Of a stretch of 64,000 bases of DNA, positions 6,435 to 16,493 are shown one piece after another. Source of the DNA: a virus; the IMG/VR virus record IMGVR_UViG_3300025949_000023, positions 1-64,000 of that record. One strand, given 5' to 3'. Positions within the stretch are counted from its first letter, which is position 1. Each line of letters starts with the position of its first letter. The translations under genes were made by a program, and so were the position numbers. Below the pieces are notes generated by a model. That model was given only the letters and a program-made list of their open reading frames with translations, was not told where the DNA came from and searched no databases.

Positions 6435-9400
6435 TTATTCTACATAAAATAACGACCCTAATAATACAAAGTCTCTTGAATTACCCGCAGCTATAGTAAG
6501 CGTATTTACGGCAGATGTATCATAAATATCATTACCGCCAGCATTTGAGTTTACAGTAAGGTTTCCACTTCCGGCATTTTTGACGGTTATTTTAAACCAC
6601 CTGCCTCTTTTGTTTGTATCTACGGCGGGTAGTGTATATGTACCCGTAGTGCCAGTAAATGCATAATCCCCTGCATAAGAAAGAGATATATTGGTTGAAG
6701 ATGTAGAAGCCACTGGCGGGTCTAATACTTCGTATCTGCCTGTACTAAAATTTATGACAGTTGGATAAAACCCAGTTACAGCACCGCTATATGCAAAGGT
6801 TGTAGCAGTTGTTATGCTGCCGCTTTGTGGGAGCGATAAGTTACCTATGATAGTTGCATTTCCACTATCAAGTATCCCGTTTCCTATTAAGGTATCATGG
6901 GCATATATACTGTGCAAACTTGCTATGTTTACATTGCTGCGCGGTGCGCCTGCATAACCAAAGCTGCCCGTGCCAGTTATAGCTAAACTGGTAGAAAAGG
7001 CCGGGGCGGCTGTACTGGCTGTATTATTCCCAAATACCGTATTAGCCGCTACCGTTGCTGCGCCTGTCCCACCGTTAGCTATGGGTAATATCCCGCTTAC
7101 GTGAGTAGTTAAGCCCACTTTCCCGTATAATGGTGCTACGCCCACACCACCGCTTATTAGCACATTGCCCGTTGCTATGTCTGCCAGTTGGTTAAATGTA
7201 CTTGTGCCATTTGCAACCAATATATCACCTGTGGCATTATTTGCGTTAGTGTATTGTGCTTGTCGCATCCAGTTTGTACCGTTGTAATATTTTATTACAT
7301 TGCTTTCCGCTGTTACCATACCTGTTATCAAATTAGAAGAGGCCACCGTGCCATTGGGGATTACAAACGAAGGTATTGTCGATGTGCCTGCTGTAAACAA
7401 TTGCGCACCTGTTAACCCTACCGCATATATGCCGCCTGTCCCGCTCATAGTTATACCGCTGCCTGCTATTGCAGGGCTAAACCTATTATTTATTAAGTTT
7501 GTTACTGTTAAAGTTTGAGGGCTTACACCTCCTGTGGTAAATGTAACCGAATTTGACATATTTGCCGTTACAGTAGTAATGGTCCCTGTGGCTGTTGTAG
7601 TATCTGTTATTGTCATTGTATTTTGGCGGTATATATTCCCATTTGTTCCTAAAGCGCCTATTACTGTACCGCCTATATTTAATCTTGCCGCAGGTGTGGT
7701 TGCGCCTAACCCAACAAAGTTTTGAACACTATCATAATTAAAGTTTGTTGTACCAGTAATGTCATTTACCCCCCTGAATACTATTGCTTTTGCGGGTATG
7801 GATGTTGTGGCTGCTGGAACTGAACCCTTAATAAAATTTCCACTTGCATCTAAGTATAGTCCATTGGCGGCTGTCCCTGTGCTTAAATTATTTGCATTAA
7901 TACCAGCAACGGCGGTTAAGTTGCCCGCTATTCGCCTTGTGCTTACATCATAAGCTCCTTGAAATGTAGAACCAGTAAAACTAAATGCCCTTTCGTCCGG
8001 GAAAGCGTTTATTGCGCTTGTGTCATAGTTAAAAACAGTTTGTACATTATTAACAGTGTCAAACACCATTGGGTTTGTACCTGTATAAGCATTTGTCCCT
8101 GATTTTGTAATAGTGTTACTCATTACAGATAGCACGTTAGATTTGCGCGCCCATACAAATCTTTGGGCATTATTAAATGTTGCGGCAACCCTATTGTAGT
8201 TTAAGGAACTTGTTACGGAGTTAAATTCAAAATTGTTATTGTGTATGCTGGTAACGTAGTTTGAACTATCTACCGTTATATTATCATCCGAATTGCGCCA
8301 AAAATTATTGCTGTAAACCTCTGTGTTTTGTGCCGTACCTCTTACTATTATACATTTGCCGTTCGTAAGGAAATTATTTACCCCTATTTTGGTAAATGTA
8401 CCTTGCACCTCTACCACGCAGCTATCAGCATACCTTGTTTCAAATTCGTTATATTGAATTATATCGCCGGGGCTGCTGGTACACCTGCTTATTACTGCTT
8501 TTTTTGAAAGGTTGTAAAAGTCATTATTAAGTATATAGTGTTGCCCCGTTCCGCCACTTATAGCTACCGAACTGTTAGTAAAATGGCACTCGTTAAAACT
8601 CCAGCTATCAGTAGTTCCGTATCCCGTAAAGCTGGTATCGCCGCCATTAAAATAAACGTTGTATATCTTCCCTAACCCAACCGTTTTTAACCCTGCTGTG
8701 CTGTTTGTGGTTTGCCTCATAAGCATAAGCCTTACGCCTGTACCGGGTCGCTGGTTGCCTAATATAGCAATGTTTTTTATATTTATCCCCTGTGAACGGT
8801 AATTAGTTACCTCACTTGCACTGGTAACAAATCCATTGGTGTTATTATAAAATATAACCCCCGTCATTATCTTGTAAATAATGCTATCAGTTGCGTTCAC
8901 AAATTGCGTGGGAAATAATGGGTTTTGCCCTTCAATCACTGTTCCGTTACCCAATATAAGACTATCGCCAACACCCCATATACCTGTATTTCGCTTAGTA
9001 AAAATTACTTTTGTATTACGCGCTGGATAAGCGTTTATGGCAAGCTGTATAGCCGCCTTATTATCTGTACCAGTACCCGTAAGCAAATCCCAATCATCTA
9101 CTGCACCAAACCATGCTACATTAAGCCCGTTAGCTTGGCTGTATTGCCTTACCCACCATTTATTAGCACCTAACCCTGTTGCTGCAAACCTTGTACCTCC
9201 ATCTGCTGTAAGAGTGCTTGAATTAACCAGCAAAAAGTTACCACCCCTTAATGTATCTGTTACATAAACACTTGTACTTGCCCCTGTATAGGCTTGCATG
9301 GCTGCGATAGATGCAAAGTTTGTTGCACCGCTAAATGCTGTTGCGGCTACTGCTTTTACTACGCTATCGGTAGTGCCTTTTACTAAAATACTATCGCTGC

Positions 9401-10610
9401 TGCTGCCTTGTGGGGTATTGGCTATTTTTACTTTACCGTAACGGTCTACGTTAACAAACAAGCTATCATTCTGCTTAATAGTAAGCAAGCTACCAGTATT
9501 GGGAGATATTACTGTTGGGTTTATGGTAACTATATTATAAGTAGCACCCGCACCGCCTGTTACACCCATGCTTACTTTTGGTGTAAACGCCCATACGGTT
9601 TGGTTGTCTGTACCTGTACTGTCAAGCAACGTATAATCCACTTCTGATATATTCCCCTCTAATAAAGTACCACCTATGTATTGATGCAATGGCAATAATT
9701 TATTGGTACGGAATATTACATCAGAAGCCCCTAAACTTGTTCCATTATTCTGCCTGCTTATACCCCAATCGAGCGTACTTTGTTTACCATTATTAAAATG
9801 CCCCCAATAAAGCCCTGCCTGTATGGTGTCAGTTCCTTTGGTAGTAATTTCAAAATTTCGGTATTCTATTGGGTCAGCTACCTGTCCTTCATATATAAAC
9901 CTTCTGCCACTTGCATAAGGCATATCAAAGTCTCCGTAGTTTCTTGTTATTGGGGTTATTAATGAAATGCTGTCGGCATTTACATAAATATCGCTGCTGG
10001 ATATATTATTATTTGCGTAAATGTGTGTAGCCCCATTAGGCTCTGCGACAAGCCCGGTGCTTGCAGATGTAGATATTTTTTGAGCTGCTACAAAAGCCCC
10101 ATTACTATTAACGCCAACTCGATTAAGCGTATCTCCCGTTGCTCCATGACTTGTTACAAGACCATTTCCTTCACCATTAGTCAGCAAACCGTATAGGTCT
10201 ACCGTAAATCCTTTAGAGCTGTCAAAATTTATTATATGCCCGTGCTGGTTCACATAATAATCAGCTAACAAGTCGGGGTTTTCAGCCATTGTGCTATTCC
10301 ATGATGGGGGTGTAGTTATTCCGCCTGTTGTAACCGGCACCCAGGCGTTCCCGCCTATACTCCATATATACATGGTGTCCCCATGGAATCGAATGCCATT
10401 AAGGCCATCTACCGGTTTATAGTCGCCGATACGCGGTGTAAACTGTACGCCGAAACTGTCCAGGCGTACTATACCTATTTCGTAATAAGCGCTTGTAGCG
10501 CGCGGGCTGGGCAGCGTAGAAGGCTTTGCTGTCTGCGAGTAAGCTATTATGCTTACAAATAAAAATAAAGCCGTAAATAAGGCTTTAAATGCTTTTGGGA
10601 ATAGTTTCAT
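6435..10610 (-). CDS. Large tail spike/fibre with signal peptide and pectate-lyase-like beta-helix
   Basis: A 1391-residue receptor-binding or depolymerase protein. Around residues 490-530 it has the hallmark entry into a right-handed beta-helix of tail spikes: NVAWFGAVDDWD, then TGTDNKAAIQLAINAYP. The helix region (about 530-900) is full of N/S-rich strands. The C-terminal part is glycine/threonine-rich and repetitive and ends in a small beta domain with KRGRWFKITVKNAGSG. Oddly it begins with a standard Sec signal peptide (LFTALFLFVSIIAYSQT, cleavage after about residue 25), unusual for a virion protein. Own promoter and operator region upstream (10612..10635). Binding to a surface glycan is the likely role. 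Confidence 0.8.
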   Translation of the reverse strand: MKLFPKAFKALFTALFLFVSIIAYSQTAKPSTLPSPRATSAYYEIGIVRLDSFGVQFTPRIGDYKPVDGLNGIRFHGDTMYIWSIGGNAWVPVTTGGITTPPSWNSTMAENPDLLADYYVNQHGHIINFDSSKGFTVDLYGLLTNGEGNGLVTSHGATGDTLNRVGVNSNGAFVAAQKISTSASTGLVAEPNGATHIYANNNISSSDIYVNADSISLITPITRNYGDFDMPYASGRRFIYEGQVADPIEYRNFEITTKGTDTIQAGLYWGHFNNGKQSTLDWGISRQNNGTSLGASDVIFRTNKLLPLHQYIGGTLLEGNISEVDYTLLDSTGTDNQTVWAFTPKVSMGVTGGAGATYNIVTINPTVISPNTGSLLTIKQNDSLFVNVDRYGKVKIANTPQGSSSDSILVKGTTDSVVKAVAATAFSGATNFASIAAMQAYTGASTSVYVTDTLRGGNFLLVNSSTLTADGGTRFAATGLGANKWWVRQYSQANGLNVAWFGAVDDWDLLTGTGTDNKAAIQLAINAYPARNTKVIFTKRNTGIWGVGDSLILGNGTVIEGQNPLFPTQFVNATDSIIYKIMTGVIFYNNTNGFVTSASEVTNYRSQGINIKNIAILGNQRPGTGVRLMLMRQTTNSTAGLKTVGLGKIYNVYFNGGDTSFTGYGTTDSWSFNECHFTNSSVAISGGTGQHYILNNDFYNLSKKAVISRCTSSPGDIIQYNEFETRYADSCVVEVQGTFTKIGVNNFLTNGKCIIVRGTAQNTEVYSNNFWRNSDDNITVDSSNYVTSIHNNNFEFNSVTSSLNYNRVAATFNNAQRFVWARKSNVLSVMSNTITKSGTNAYTGTNPMVFDTVNNVQTVFNYDTSAINAFPDERAFSFTGSTFQGAYDVSTRRIAGNLTAVAGINANNLSTGTAANGLYLDASGNFIKGSVPAATTSIPAKAIVFRGVNDITGTTNFNYDSVQNFVGLGATTPAARLNIGGTVIGALGTNGNIYRQNTMTITDTTTATGTITTVTANMSNSVTFTTGGVSPQTLTVTNLINNRFSPAIAGSGITMSGTGGIYAVGLTGAQLFTAGTSTIPSFVIPNGTVASSNLITGMVTAESNVIKYYNGTNWMRQAQYTNANNATGDILVANGTSTFNQLADIATGNVLISGGVGVAPLYGKVGLTTHVSGILPIANGGTGAATVAANTVFGNNTASTAAPAFSTSLAITGTGSFGYAGAPRSNVNIASLHSIYAHDTLIGNGILDSGNATIIGNLSLPQSGSITTATTFAYSGAVTGFYPTVINFSTGRYEVLDPPVASTSSTNISLSYAGDYAFTGTTGTYTLPAVDTNKRGRWFKITVKNAGSGNLTVNSNAGGNDIYDTSAVNTLTIAAGNSRDFVLLGSLFYVE

Positions 10611-10611
10611 A

Positions 10612-10635
10612 TTGGGAAAGTGTTTCCCAAATGTA
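10612..10635 (-). promoter_or_regulatory. Promoter element and palindromic operator of the tail spike gene
   Basis: A perfect 8-bp inverted repeat TTGGGAAA-gtg-TTTCCCAA (10612-10630) lies just upstream of the spike start and runs into a minus-strand -7 box TACATTTG (10635-10628). No good -33 TTTG was found at the right distance, so an activator may be needed. The same TTGGGAAA word is repeated three times at the scaffold/capsid promoter near 48.1 kb. Confidence 0.6.
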
Positions 10636-10640
10636 GAATA

Positions 10641-10673
10641 TTTGGCTGATTGATAGCCACGGCATTATCTTAG
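10641..10673 (+). promoter_or_regulatory. Divergent promoter of the isolated plus-strand gene
   Basis: TTTG (10641-10644), 21 bp, then TATCTTAG (10666-10673), one base off TAnnTTTG. It would start transcription about 30 bp before the ATG at 10711 and stands back to back with the tail spike promoter. Confidence 0.5.
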
Positions 10674-10710
10674 CATCACTTTCATTTAATAATCATAAAC
10701 TAAAAAACAC

Positions 10711-10974
10711 ATGAAAAAAGCAATCATTGCTACCATCGCACTCATTGGCCTTTTCTCTTTTCAATCGCCAAACACGCAACGTTTTTACCAGTTTGCAGTA
10801 CCGGAAAACTACGCCAGGCAGGCTGTATTGTTAGTGCAGGGCCACTCCGAACAGGTAAGCGCCGCCGATAGCCGGTTAATAGAAGATTATATCGTAAACC
10901 AATACCTGCAGCAATCACGTAACTTTTACGTGCAGGACAGCACTAAGGCTGCACAATCAAAAGGAAAGCATTAA
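10711..10974 (+). CDS. Small exported protein, lone plus-strand gene among virion genes
   Basis: An 87-residue protein with an N-terminal signal peptide (KKAIIATIALIGLFSFQS) and a short hydrophilic mature part. It is the only plus-strand gene in the first 36 kb, has its own promoter and the AAACACATG start context, and its stop overlaps the stop of the converging minus-strand gene. This arrangement is typical of a moron, a gene expressed independently of the lytic programme, for example from a lysogen. Function unknown; an envelope-level exclusion factor is one possibility. Confidence 0.65.
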   Translation: MKKAIIATIALIGLFSFQSPNTQRFYQFAVPENYARQAVLLVQGHSEQVSAADSRLIEDYIVNQYLQQSRNFYVQDSTKAAQSKGKH

Positions 10975-11555
10975 ACCAGCGGGATAAAGTATAGGCCGGT
11001 AACAATATAAGTTTCGCCGTCCGATACGCCTTGATTGAACGTTACAACAGCATTATCATCACTATACGCCACACTTACCGATACCTGTAATGGGTCATTC
11101 TCTGGTAAGTTGGCGTTTGGTGTTTCTACAGATATGCTTTGGTTTAAAATATCCGATACATTTATAGTTAATTCTGTATCTCCGGCATTCATAGGTGAGC
11201 CGGGTTGACCTACAGTAAACTGTATTCTTAAAAACGATATTGAGGTTTTCACGCCTGTAGATGGGTTTACAATTACACCACCGGCATTGTCCAGTATTTG
11301 ATTGGCCTGCGCAATATACTTTCCACACAAAGAATACATATAAGTAGCCACGGCCTGAAAATTAGTGCTACTACTGTCCCACGTAAAAGCCCAGCCAACA
11401 ATATCCGCAAAAAACCCTAAAAGGAAAGGTAGTTTGTTATTCCCCTTAGTTGTGCCCCACTGCATCACCCCCTGCCGTGAATTATCATCCGCAGCAAGAA
11501 ACTGGCTTATTTCAGCCGTATCAATCCATGTCGTTATAGTTGCCGGGTTTATCAT
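10971..11555 (-). CDS. Predicted tail/virion structural protein
   Basis: A 194-residue protein, mixed helix and beta, with a beta-rich C-terminal half (LTINVSDILNQSISVETP; AVVTFNQGVSDGETYIVTG). No named family recognised. It is coupled to the upstream 177-aa gene by an ATGA overlap and precedes the tail spike, so it may link the spike to the tail or form part of the tail tip. Structural role is inferred from position. Confidence 0.6.
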   Translation of the reverse strand: MINPATITTWIDTAEISQFLAADDNSRQGVMQWGTTKGNNKLPFLLGFFADIVGWAFTWDSSSTNFQAVATYMYSLCGKYIAQANQILDNAGGVIVNPSTGVKTSISFLRIQFTVGQPGSPMNAGDTELTINVSDILNQSISVETPNANLPENDPLQVSVSVAYSDDNAVVTFNQGVSDGETYIVTGLYFIPLV

Positions 11556-12085
11556 TGGAAAAATATTGTAGAGTTGTTTGCAATGGCATTAAACCTGTTT
11601 ATCGCGGCTTGGGCGCTTGATTGGTCTTGACGGTAACCAGCTATTGTAGCCATTTTATAGTTGCTGTATACGGCCATGAAATTCTGCCAGTAGTTTGGAA
11701 TATTTAGCACCGAAGGGTCGGCCTGTATCTGCTGGCTAATGCCATACAAAAACTGTAGCATATTTGCCGTCAAGGTATAAATGGCACTTGACGTGTATGT
11801 ATTTGCGGAATCCGGTGAAACAGGTGTCAATATCAAATCAATCCTTAAAGCATAATCAGCCGTCTGGCCATCTATGGTTAGTATATCGCTGGGGTAATTG
11901 GTGTATGAAAAAGGTGTAGGCGTATATGTTTGTAGCGTTCCGTCTGAATAGTAAATATTCAATACCCTGCTTGAAATGGCAGATTTACCCCCTACCAGGT
12001 CGTCATAGTTGCTGGTGTCCTGCACCGAATATGATGCACCTGTGGATGCTTGTACTACCTGTATTGCGGCAACGAAAGCTGGCAT
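11552..12085 (-). CDS. Predicted tail/virion structural protein
   Basis: A 177-residue protein beginning with MPAFVAAIQVVQASTG and including a beta domain and a C-terminal helix pair (NYKMATIAGYRQDQSSAQAAINRFNAI). No family recognised. Translationally coupled to the next gene (ATGA). It lies directly after the giant internal protein gene in the late transcript. Confidence 0.6.
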   Translation of the reverse strand: MPAFVAAIQVVQASTGASYSVQDTSNYDDLVGGKSAISSRVLNIYYSDGTLQTYTPTPFSYTNYPSDILTIDGQTADYALRIDLILTPVSPDSANTYTSSAIYTLTANMLQFLYGISQQIQADPSVLNIPNYWQNFMAVYSNYKMATIAGYRQDQSSAQAAINRFNAIANNSTIFFQ

Positions 12086-12143
12086 AACTTTAAGATTGTG
12101 GTGTAAATATATTATTTTTCGATTGGCTTTTCTTTATTTACCA

Positions 12144-15100
12144 CTAATCAGGATTTTTGGGCTTGTTTACGTGTACGCCTGTTCCAAGCATATTCATAAT
12201 CATCATTGTCCAATCGTTTTCACCCTGCGCCCCTGTAAGTAAATTCTGAATAGGTATAGGTGTCATGCCACGAGCCTGAGAGCCAATGAATGAAGGCATA
12301 GTTGCCCAAAAGTTCCCCTGCTGCCCGCCATAGTTCCACTTAGAGAATTGACCGGTAAGTTTACCGCCTTTTTGTTCCCCAGGTATATGGTATATTCCTT
12401 TTTTATTATGGCCGGCTTTTTTATAAACGCCCTTATCATCCATACCTAACAGTTCATCTAATGTTGTCCAGCTTTTACCTTGCCAGTCTTTCCCCGTTCC
12501 CATTTCAACTGCCGCTTTGGTTAAAAATGCTGTTTTAGCTGATAAAAATTTAACTGGGTCCTCTACTGCTTTTATTGGGTCTGAGTATGCTCCAAATATA
12601 CTGAAATATGCCTTTTTACCTTTGTCTCCACCCGCCCAATGGTATAAAGGAGAAATATCTACCATAAGCCATCTTAAATCTCCATACTCCCACGCTTCCT
12701 TATACCTGCGAGTAAAGGCCTGTTCCCAGTCCTCTCCATCTTGTTCATCCATAAATGATAGTGCTGCATTGGTAAAAGCAGTTATCATAGCACCCCTCAA
12801 AATAACACGCGCCCATGCTTTTCTGTACAATGTACCTTCTTCTCCTAAATCGAAAGCCTTTTTAGCAAATCGAAGGTTAGAAAAAGTCCAGTCAGTAGCC
12901 AAAAAAATCAATGATGAAATATGCCTAACTGTTGGGTCGCGCATAATATTCGGTATGCTTTTATTGGTAAACGGTATTTTGGTTTCCCTTATCCTATCCC
13001 AATTAATACCTCCATACTGGTCATTAATTAATGATGCCACACGCTGCGCAACTTCATTTGGATTTGCTTCTGGGTTTTTTCTTAACTCATGCTTGTATAA
13101 ATTAACAGCCTCAAAGGCCTTTAAACCTGCTCCGTAAGTCTCAAACAGCCTTTTGTGCATAGCTTCGTTCAAAGCCTTCATTTTATCTTTCGATACCTTG
13201 GTAAATGCGGTTTTATCCATCTGCTTGTCCAGCCAACTTTGATGGCTGCTAATGCCTTCTTCAAAATCTGCCCTACGCCCAATAGTAAGCCCACCGCGTA
13301 TTAGTTTTATTAACTCCGGAGATTGTTCTTCAATAAGTTTTATACCTCCGTCGCGGGCAGTCAATGGATTTATATGAGGGCCGCCTTTTTCTCCTTTTCC
13401 AACCAAAAGATGGGCTAAAGAGAAGGCTCTGTTGTGATAAAATGAAAAAGATAAAATGGAGTGCTTTACATCCCTGTTAAATTTTGTCAGATTTTTAAGC
13501 CGTTCTTTAAGTATAGATGGTTGCGTAATTTGGTTTAAACTTCTGGCTATCTTTTTAGGGGCATATACACTTCTCTTTTCCATAACAGTGCCATTTGGGG
13601 AAATCAAAACATTTTTGTCACGTCCCAGCACTTGTATTTCATCGGGAGTATAGTCCTCTAACTTTTTATTATAAACCCATTTTTTAAATCCGTAAGATTT
13701 TATTTCTTCATATTCCGGCAGCTTACTGGTACTAAATAGCGGCTCCATTATTGGTTTCCCATCGAAGTCAGTTTCTCCGGTTTCATATTTAATACTTAGC
13801 CCATGGTTTAATAACTTTCTGGCCTCAATAACATTTCCTATTTCCTGCATTAAAATACCCAAGTTATTGGTAGCGCCCTGAATAGCCAGTTTATAACCTT
13901 TAGAGTACCCCTCAATTATTGTATCAAGAGTACGTTCAATAGTGTGCCTGGTATTTGTTTTAAACCGGCTCCATTGCTCCGTGGCCGGTTTGTCACCAAA
14001 GTCCCATGCGCGTGCCACGTAATTATCAATAACATCCCTTATTATCTCGCTGTTTTTAGCCAGCAAGCCTATCTGCTGGTATTGCGCTTTAATATCCTCA
14101 GCAATCTGTTTTTGCTCCGGTGTAAGGTTTTGGGACAAATCCACCAACTTCTGCTGGTCAGGCGTAAGCTTATCATAGTACCGCTGAAGGTGTTCTGGGT
14201 TTCTCTGTAAATCAAGATACAAGTGTATCGCCCGGTCTACGTTATTGGCTTTTTCCGTTCTGCCTTTCCCTTCGGGAACAGTAGCCCTTATTTGATTTTG
14301 CAAGTTTCTTACTGTTTGCTGGGAACGAAACCTCAGCACTTCCTTATTCCCCAAATATTCATCTTCTGTCTTGTAATATTCTTTCTCGGCTTTTTCAAGA
14401 CTATCAAATCTTTGTTTTTTAGTAAATGGATTGGCCTGCGCATCTCCAAGTATAGCCCTCGCTACACCCTCACTCATGTTTTGTGCCTTTAGGTAAGACA
14501 TGGCTTGTGCATCTGTTGCCCCATCCATAACGTATTGTGCAGCTTTTTCCCTGGCCTTATCATTAAGTCCAGTATTTTCACGCACTACCATTTCAGCCAA
14601 GTCCTGTTCATCTTGGTCTAATCCCTGTTTTTTAAGGTCAGCTACTGCCATCCTAATGGCATTAGTAATGTCAACTCCGGCCATTACAGAAGCGTGTATT
14701 ACATCAATAAACCCGTTCCATATTTGTGGGGGGAAGGGAAGGGAGTAAAGGCTATCTTCTTTTATTTTTAATTTAAGGATGGCATCAGAAATTCTTTGAC
14801 GTGTATTAGCATGCGTTTTCTCGTCTATTTGTGTTTGAGCAAACTCTTTATCTGTTTCGTTTATATCAGGAAACATTTCAACATTTGCCTGCTGGAGTTC
14901 CATTGAGGCGCCTTGTTCTGGCAGGCTGTCCCTGTACTCCCCCATAGCTTTCTTAACAAGTTCCTCTGTACGCCCCGCAGAAGCGATTTTAAGGTCTTTT
15001 TCCGGCACTTCACTCAGCATTGAGTAATCAGTACCCAAACGTTTGTTGACGCTGTTTAAAGCCTCATTAGGGTGCGAATAGCCCATATTCATAGCCCTGT

Positions 15101-15227
15101 CGAAATCAATCTTTGTCTGCTCAGGTGTTATGCGTACATCATTTTTTAGTGCATGGTCTAAAAAAGAAGAAACACCCTTTAGGGGGGTGCCATCAATAGT
15201 AAACGTACAATCTTTAAACTGTATCAT
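12144..15227 (-). CDS. Giant internal virion (ejection-type) protein, 1027 aa
   Basis: A long, mostly helical protein with charged segments, a hydrophobic stretch near residues 800-825 (WARVILRGAMITAFTNAALS), and N-terminal and central coiled-coil-like parts (DQQKLVDLSQNLTPEQKQIA). No enzymatic motif is evident. Size, composition and its place between neck and spike genes match internal core or ejection proteins of short-tailed phages, or large polyvalent proteins delivered with the genome. Stop is TAG followed two codons later by TAA. Its start lies immediately after the stop of the ATP-grasp gene, at zero spacing. Confidence 0.6.
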   Translation of the reverse strand: MIQFKDCTFTIDGTPLKGVSSFLDHALKNDVRITPEQTKIDFDRAMNMGYSHPNEALNSVNKRLGTDYSMLSEVPEKDLKIASAGRTEELVKKAMGEYRDSLPEQGASMELQQANVEMFPDINETDKEFAQTQIDEKTHANTRQRISDAILKLKIKEDSLYSLPFPPQIWNGFIDVIHASVMAGVDITNAIRMAVADLKKQGLDQDEQDLAEMVVRENTGLNDKAREKAAQYVMDGATDAQAMSYLKAQNMSEGVARAILGDAQANPFTKKQRFDSLEKAEKEYYKTEDEYLGNKEVLRFRSQQTVRNLQNQIRATVPEGKGRTEKANNVDRAIHLYLDLQRNPEHLQRYYDKLTPDQQKLVDLSQNLTPEQKQIAEDIKAQYQQIGLLAKNSEIIRDVIDNYVARAWDFGDKPATEQWSRFKTNTRHTIERTLDTIIEGYSKGYKLAIQGATNNLGILMQEIGNVIEARKLLNHGLSIKYETGETDFDGKPIMEPLFSTSKLPEYEEIKSYGFKKWVYNKKLEDYTPDEIQVLGRDKNVLISPNGTVMEKRSVYAPKKIARSLNQITQPSILKERLKNLTKFNRDVKHSILSFSFYHNRAFSLAHLLVGKGEKGGPHINPLTARDGGIKLIEEQSPELIKLIRGGLTIGRRADFEEGISSHQSWLDKQMDKTAFTKVSKDKMKALNEAMHKRLFETYGAGLKAFEAVNLYKHELRKNPEANPNEVAQRVASLINDQYGGINWDRIRETKIPFTNKSIPNIMRDPTVRHISSLIFLATDWTFSNLRFAKKAFDLGEEGTLYRKAWARVILRGAMITAFTNAALSFMDEQDGEDWEQAFTRRYKEAWEYGDLRWLMVDISPLYHWAGGDKGKKAYFSIFGAYSDPIKAVEDPVKFLSAKTAFLTKAAVEMGTGKDWQGKSWTTLDELLGMDDKGVYKKAGHNKKGIYHIPGEQKGGKLTGQFSKWNYGGQQGNFWATMPSFIGSQARGMTPIPIQNLLTGAQGENDWTMMIMNMLGTGVHVNKPKNPD

Positions 15228-16493
15228 TTAGAAAGTGTTTATGCCAAGCTCTTTAAGGCGCTTAACTTTTTTGAAAATATTGTCTAAAGTACCACAATTA
15301 CAAACAACGCAGTCTCCCTTGATGGTTTCTGCTATTTTGTTGGCATCGTCCATGGCATCCTGCATTGTGTCGCCTAAACCTATACATGAGCCAATTTCTG
15401 CCATCTCAATGCCGCATGGTATAAAGTGCGGCACCCCGTCCTTGTACATCAAGTTTTTAATCTTTACCCTGTCTTTGTACTTAGTGGGGAAGTATATGGC
15501 CTGGCTTTCAGTGAGTGCCCACTCCGATTTTATTATTACCTGGGCGCCAAACTTAGCAGTGGGCTTTAAATCAGGCACCATGCCGTTTGCCATTTCCCAT
15601 ACCGCCTGTGGAAAGTTGCTGTATATTTCAAGTTGCAGGTCACCCGGTGGTTGCGGCATACGTGTGGTGGGGTCAATAAAATACCCTTTCTTCCCGTTCC
15701 ACCTTACTTCATTTGAGAAAAAGCACTTGTAACCTGCGCCGGCAAAAATGCCTGAAAGTTTTTTGTTTATATCTTTTAATACCTCGGGCAGCTCGTCATA
15801 CCGTACAATCTTTCCCAAATAACCGGCATCCTTATCTTCAATACCGGTCATTGCAATATCCGGGTAAAGGCCGTTAATGGAAAATCCATCGTAGCCAATT
15901 TCCTCAGCTGGGTCAACAGGGTCAACGGCAACAAACGTGGCCTGTTCGTCAAAAGCACCCAGCGTATGCTTCATTTCTGTTAGCCGGGATGCAGACAAAA
16001 GTTTATCATGATAGAGAAACGTTTCGCCGTTCCCGCGTATAACACTGGTTTTTATCCATTTTTCCTTCTCATTTTTGAGAAACTCGTTTAGTTTGCTAAA
16101 ACCATTCAATACTTTATAACCAGGTACAGGCAATCTTAAATCATCCAGCATTTCCATAAACTCGTCCCTATTTATCTCCATGGTTTCGCCCATGCGTGGG
16201 GCGAATACTGCTTTACCAAACTTGGTAACAAATAAGTCTGCCAGTGGCCCTTGGTAAATATCTACTATACAAACAAGGTCAACCTCCTCAATTACCTGCG
16301 CCCAATGGTCTACCCGCTCAATATCTGGCACATCCATCCCTATGGCAAAACTATTCCAACGCGGAAACGCGGCTTGCCAAAGCGTATTGTAATAAACTTT
16401 TTTGCAGTCGCGTGCCATACGCTGTGCAAAGGATACTTCATTTCCGTACCCAATTACAATACAGGTTACTTCTTTTATAGGTTTGAGTGCCAT
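15228..16493 (-). CDS. ATP-grasp enzyme (PurD/carboxylate-amine ligase-like)
   Basis: A 421-residue protein resembling ATP-grasp ligases such as phosphoribosylamine-glycine ligase. Visible: an N-terminal Rossmann-like start (VTCIVIGYGNEVSFAQRMA), the PurK/PurD-type linker FAPRMGETMEINRDEFMEML and LRLPVPGYKV, the ATP-binding lysine in WIKTSVIRGNGETF, and a C-terminal acidic part with GYFIDPTTRMPQPPGDLQLE, where substrate and metal residues would sit. Predicted to join a carboxylate and an amine using ATP. It lies in the middle of virion genes, unlike ordinary nucleotide-metabolism genes, which raises the possibility of modifying a virion component. Exact substrate unknown. Confidence 0.6.
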   Translation of the reverse strand: MALKPIKEVTCIVIGYGNEVSFAQRMARDCKKVYYNTLWQAAFPRWNSFAIGMDVPDIERVDHWAQVIEEVDLVCIVDIYQGPLADLFVTKFGKAVFAPRMGETMEINRDEFMEMLDDLRLPVPGYKVLNGFSKLNEFLKNEKEKWIKTSVIRGNGETFLYHDKLLSASRLTEMKHTLGAFDEQATFVAVDPVDPAEEIGYDGFSINGLYPDIAMTGIEDKDAGYLGKIVRYDELPEVLKDINKKLSGIFAGAGYKCFFSNEVRWNGKKGYFIDPTTRMPQPPGDLQLEIYSNFPQAVWEMANGMVPDLKPTAKFGAQVIIKSEWALTESQAIYFPTKYKDRVKIKNLMYKDGVPHFIPCGIEMAEIGSCIGLGDTMQDAMDDANKIAETIKGDCVVCNCGTLDNIFKKVKRLKELGINTF

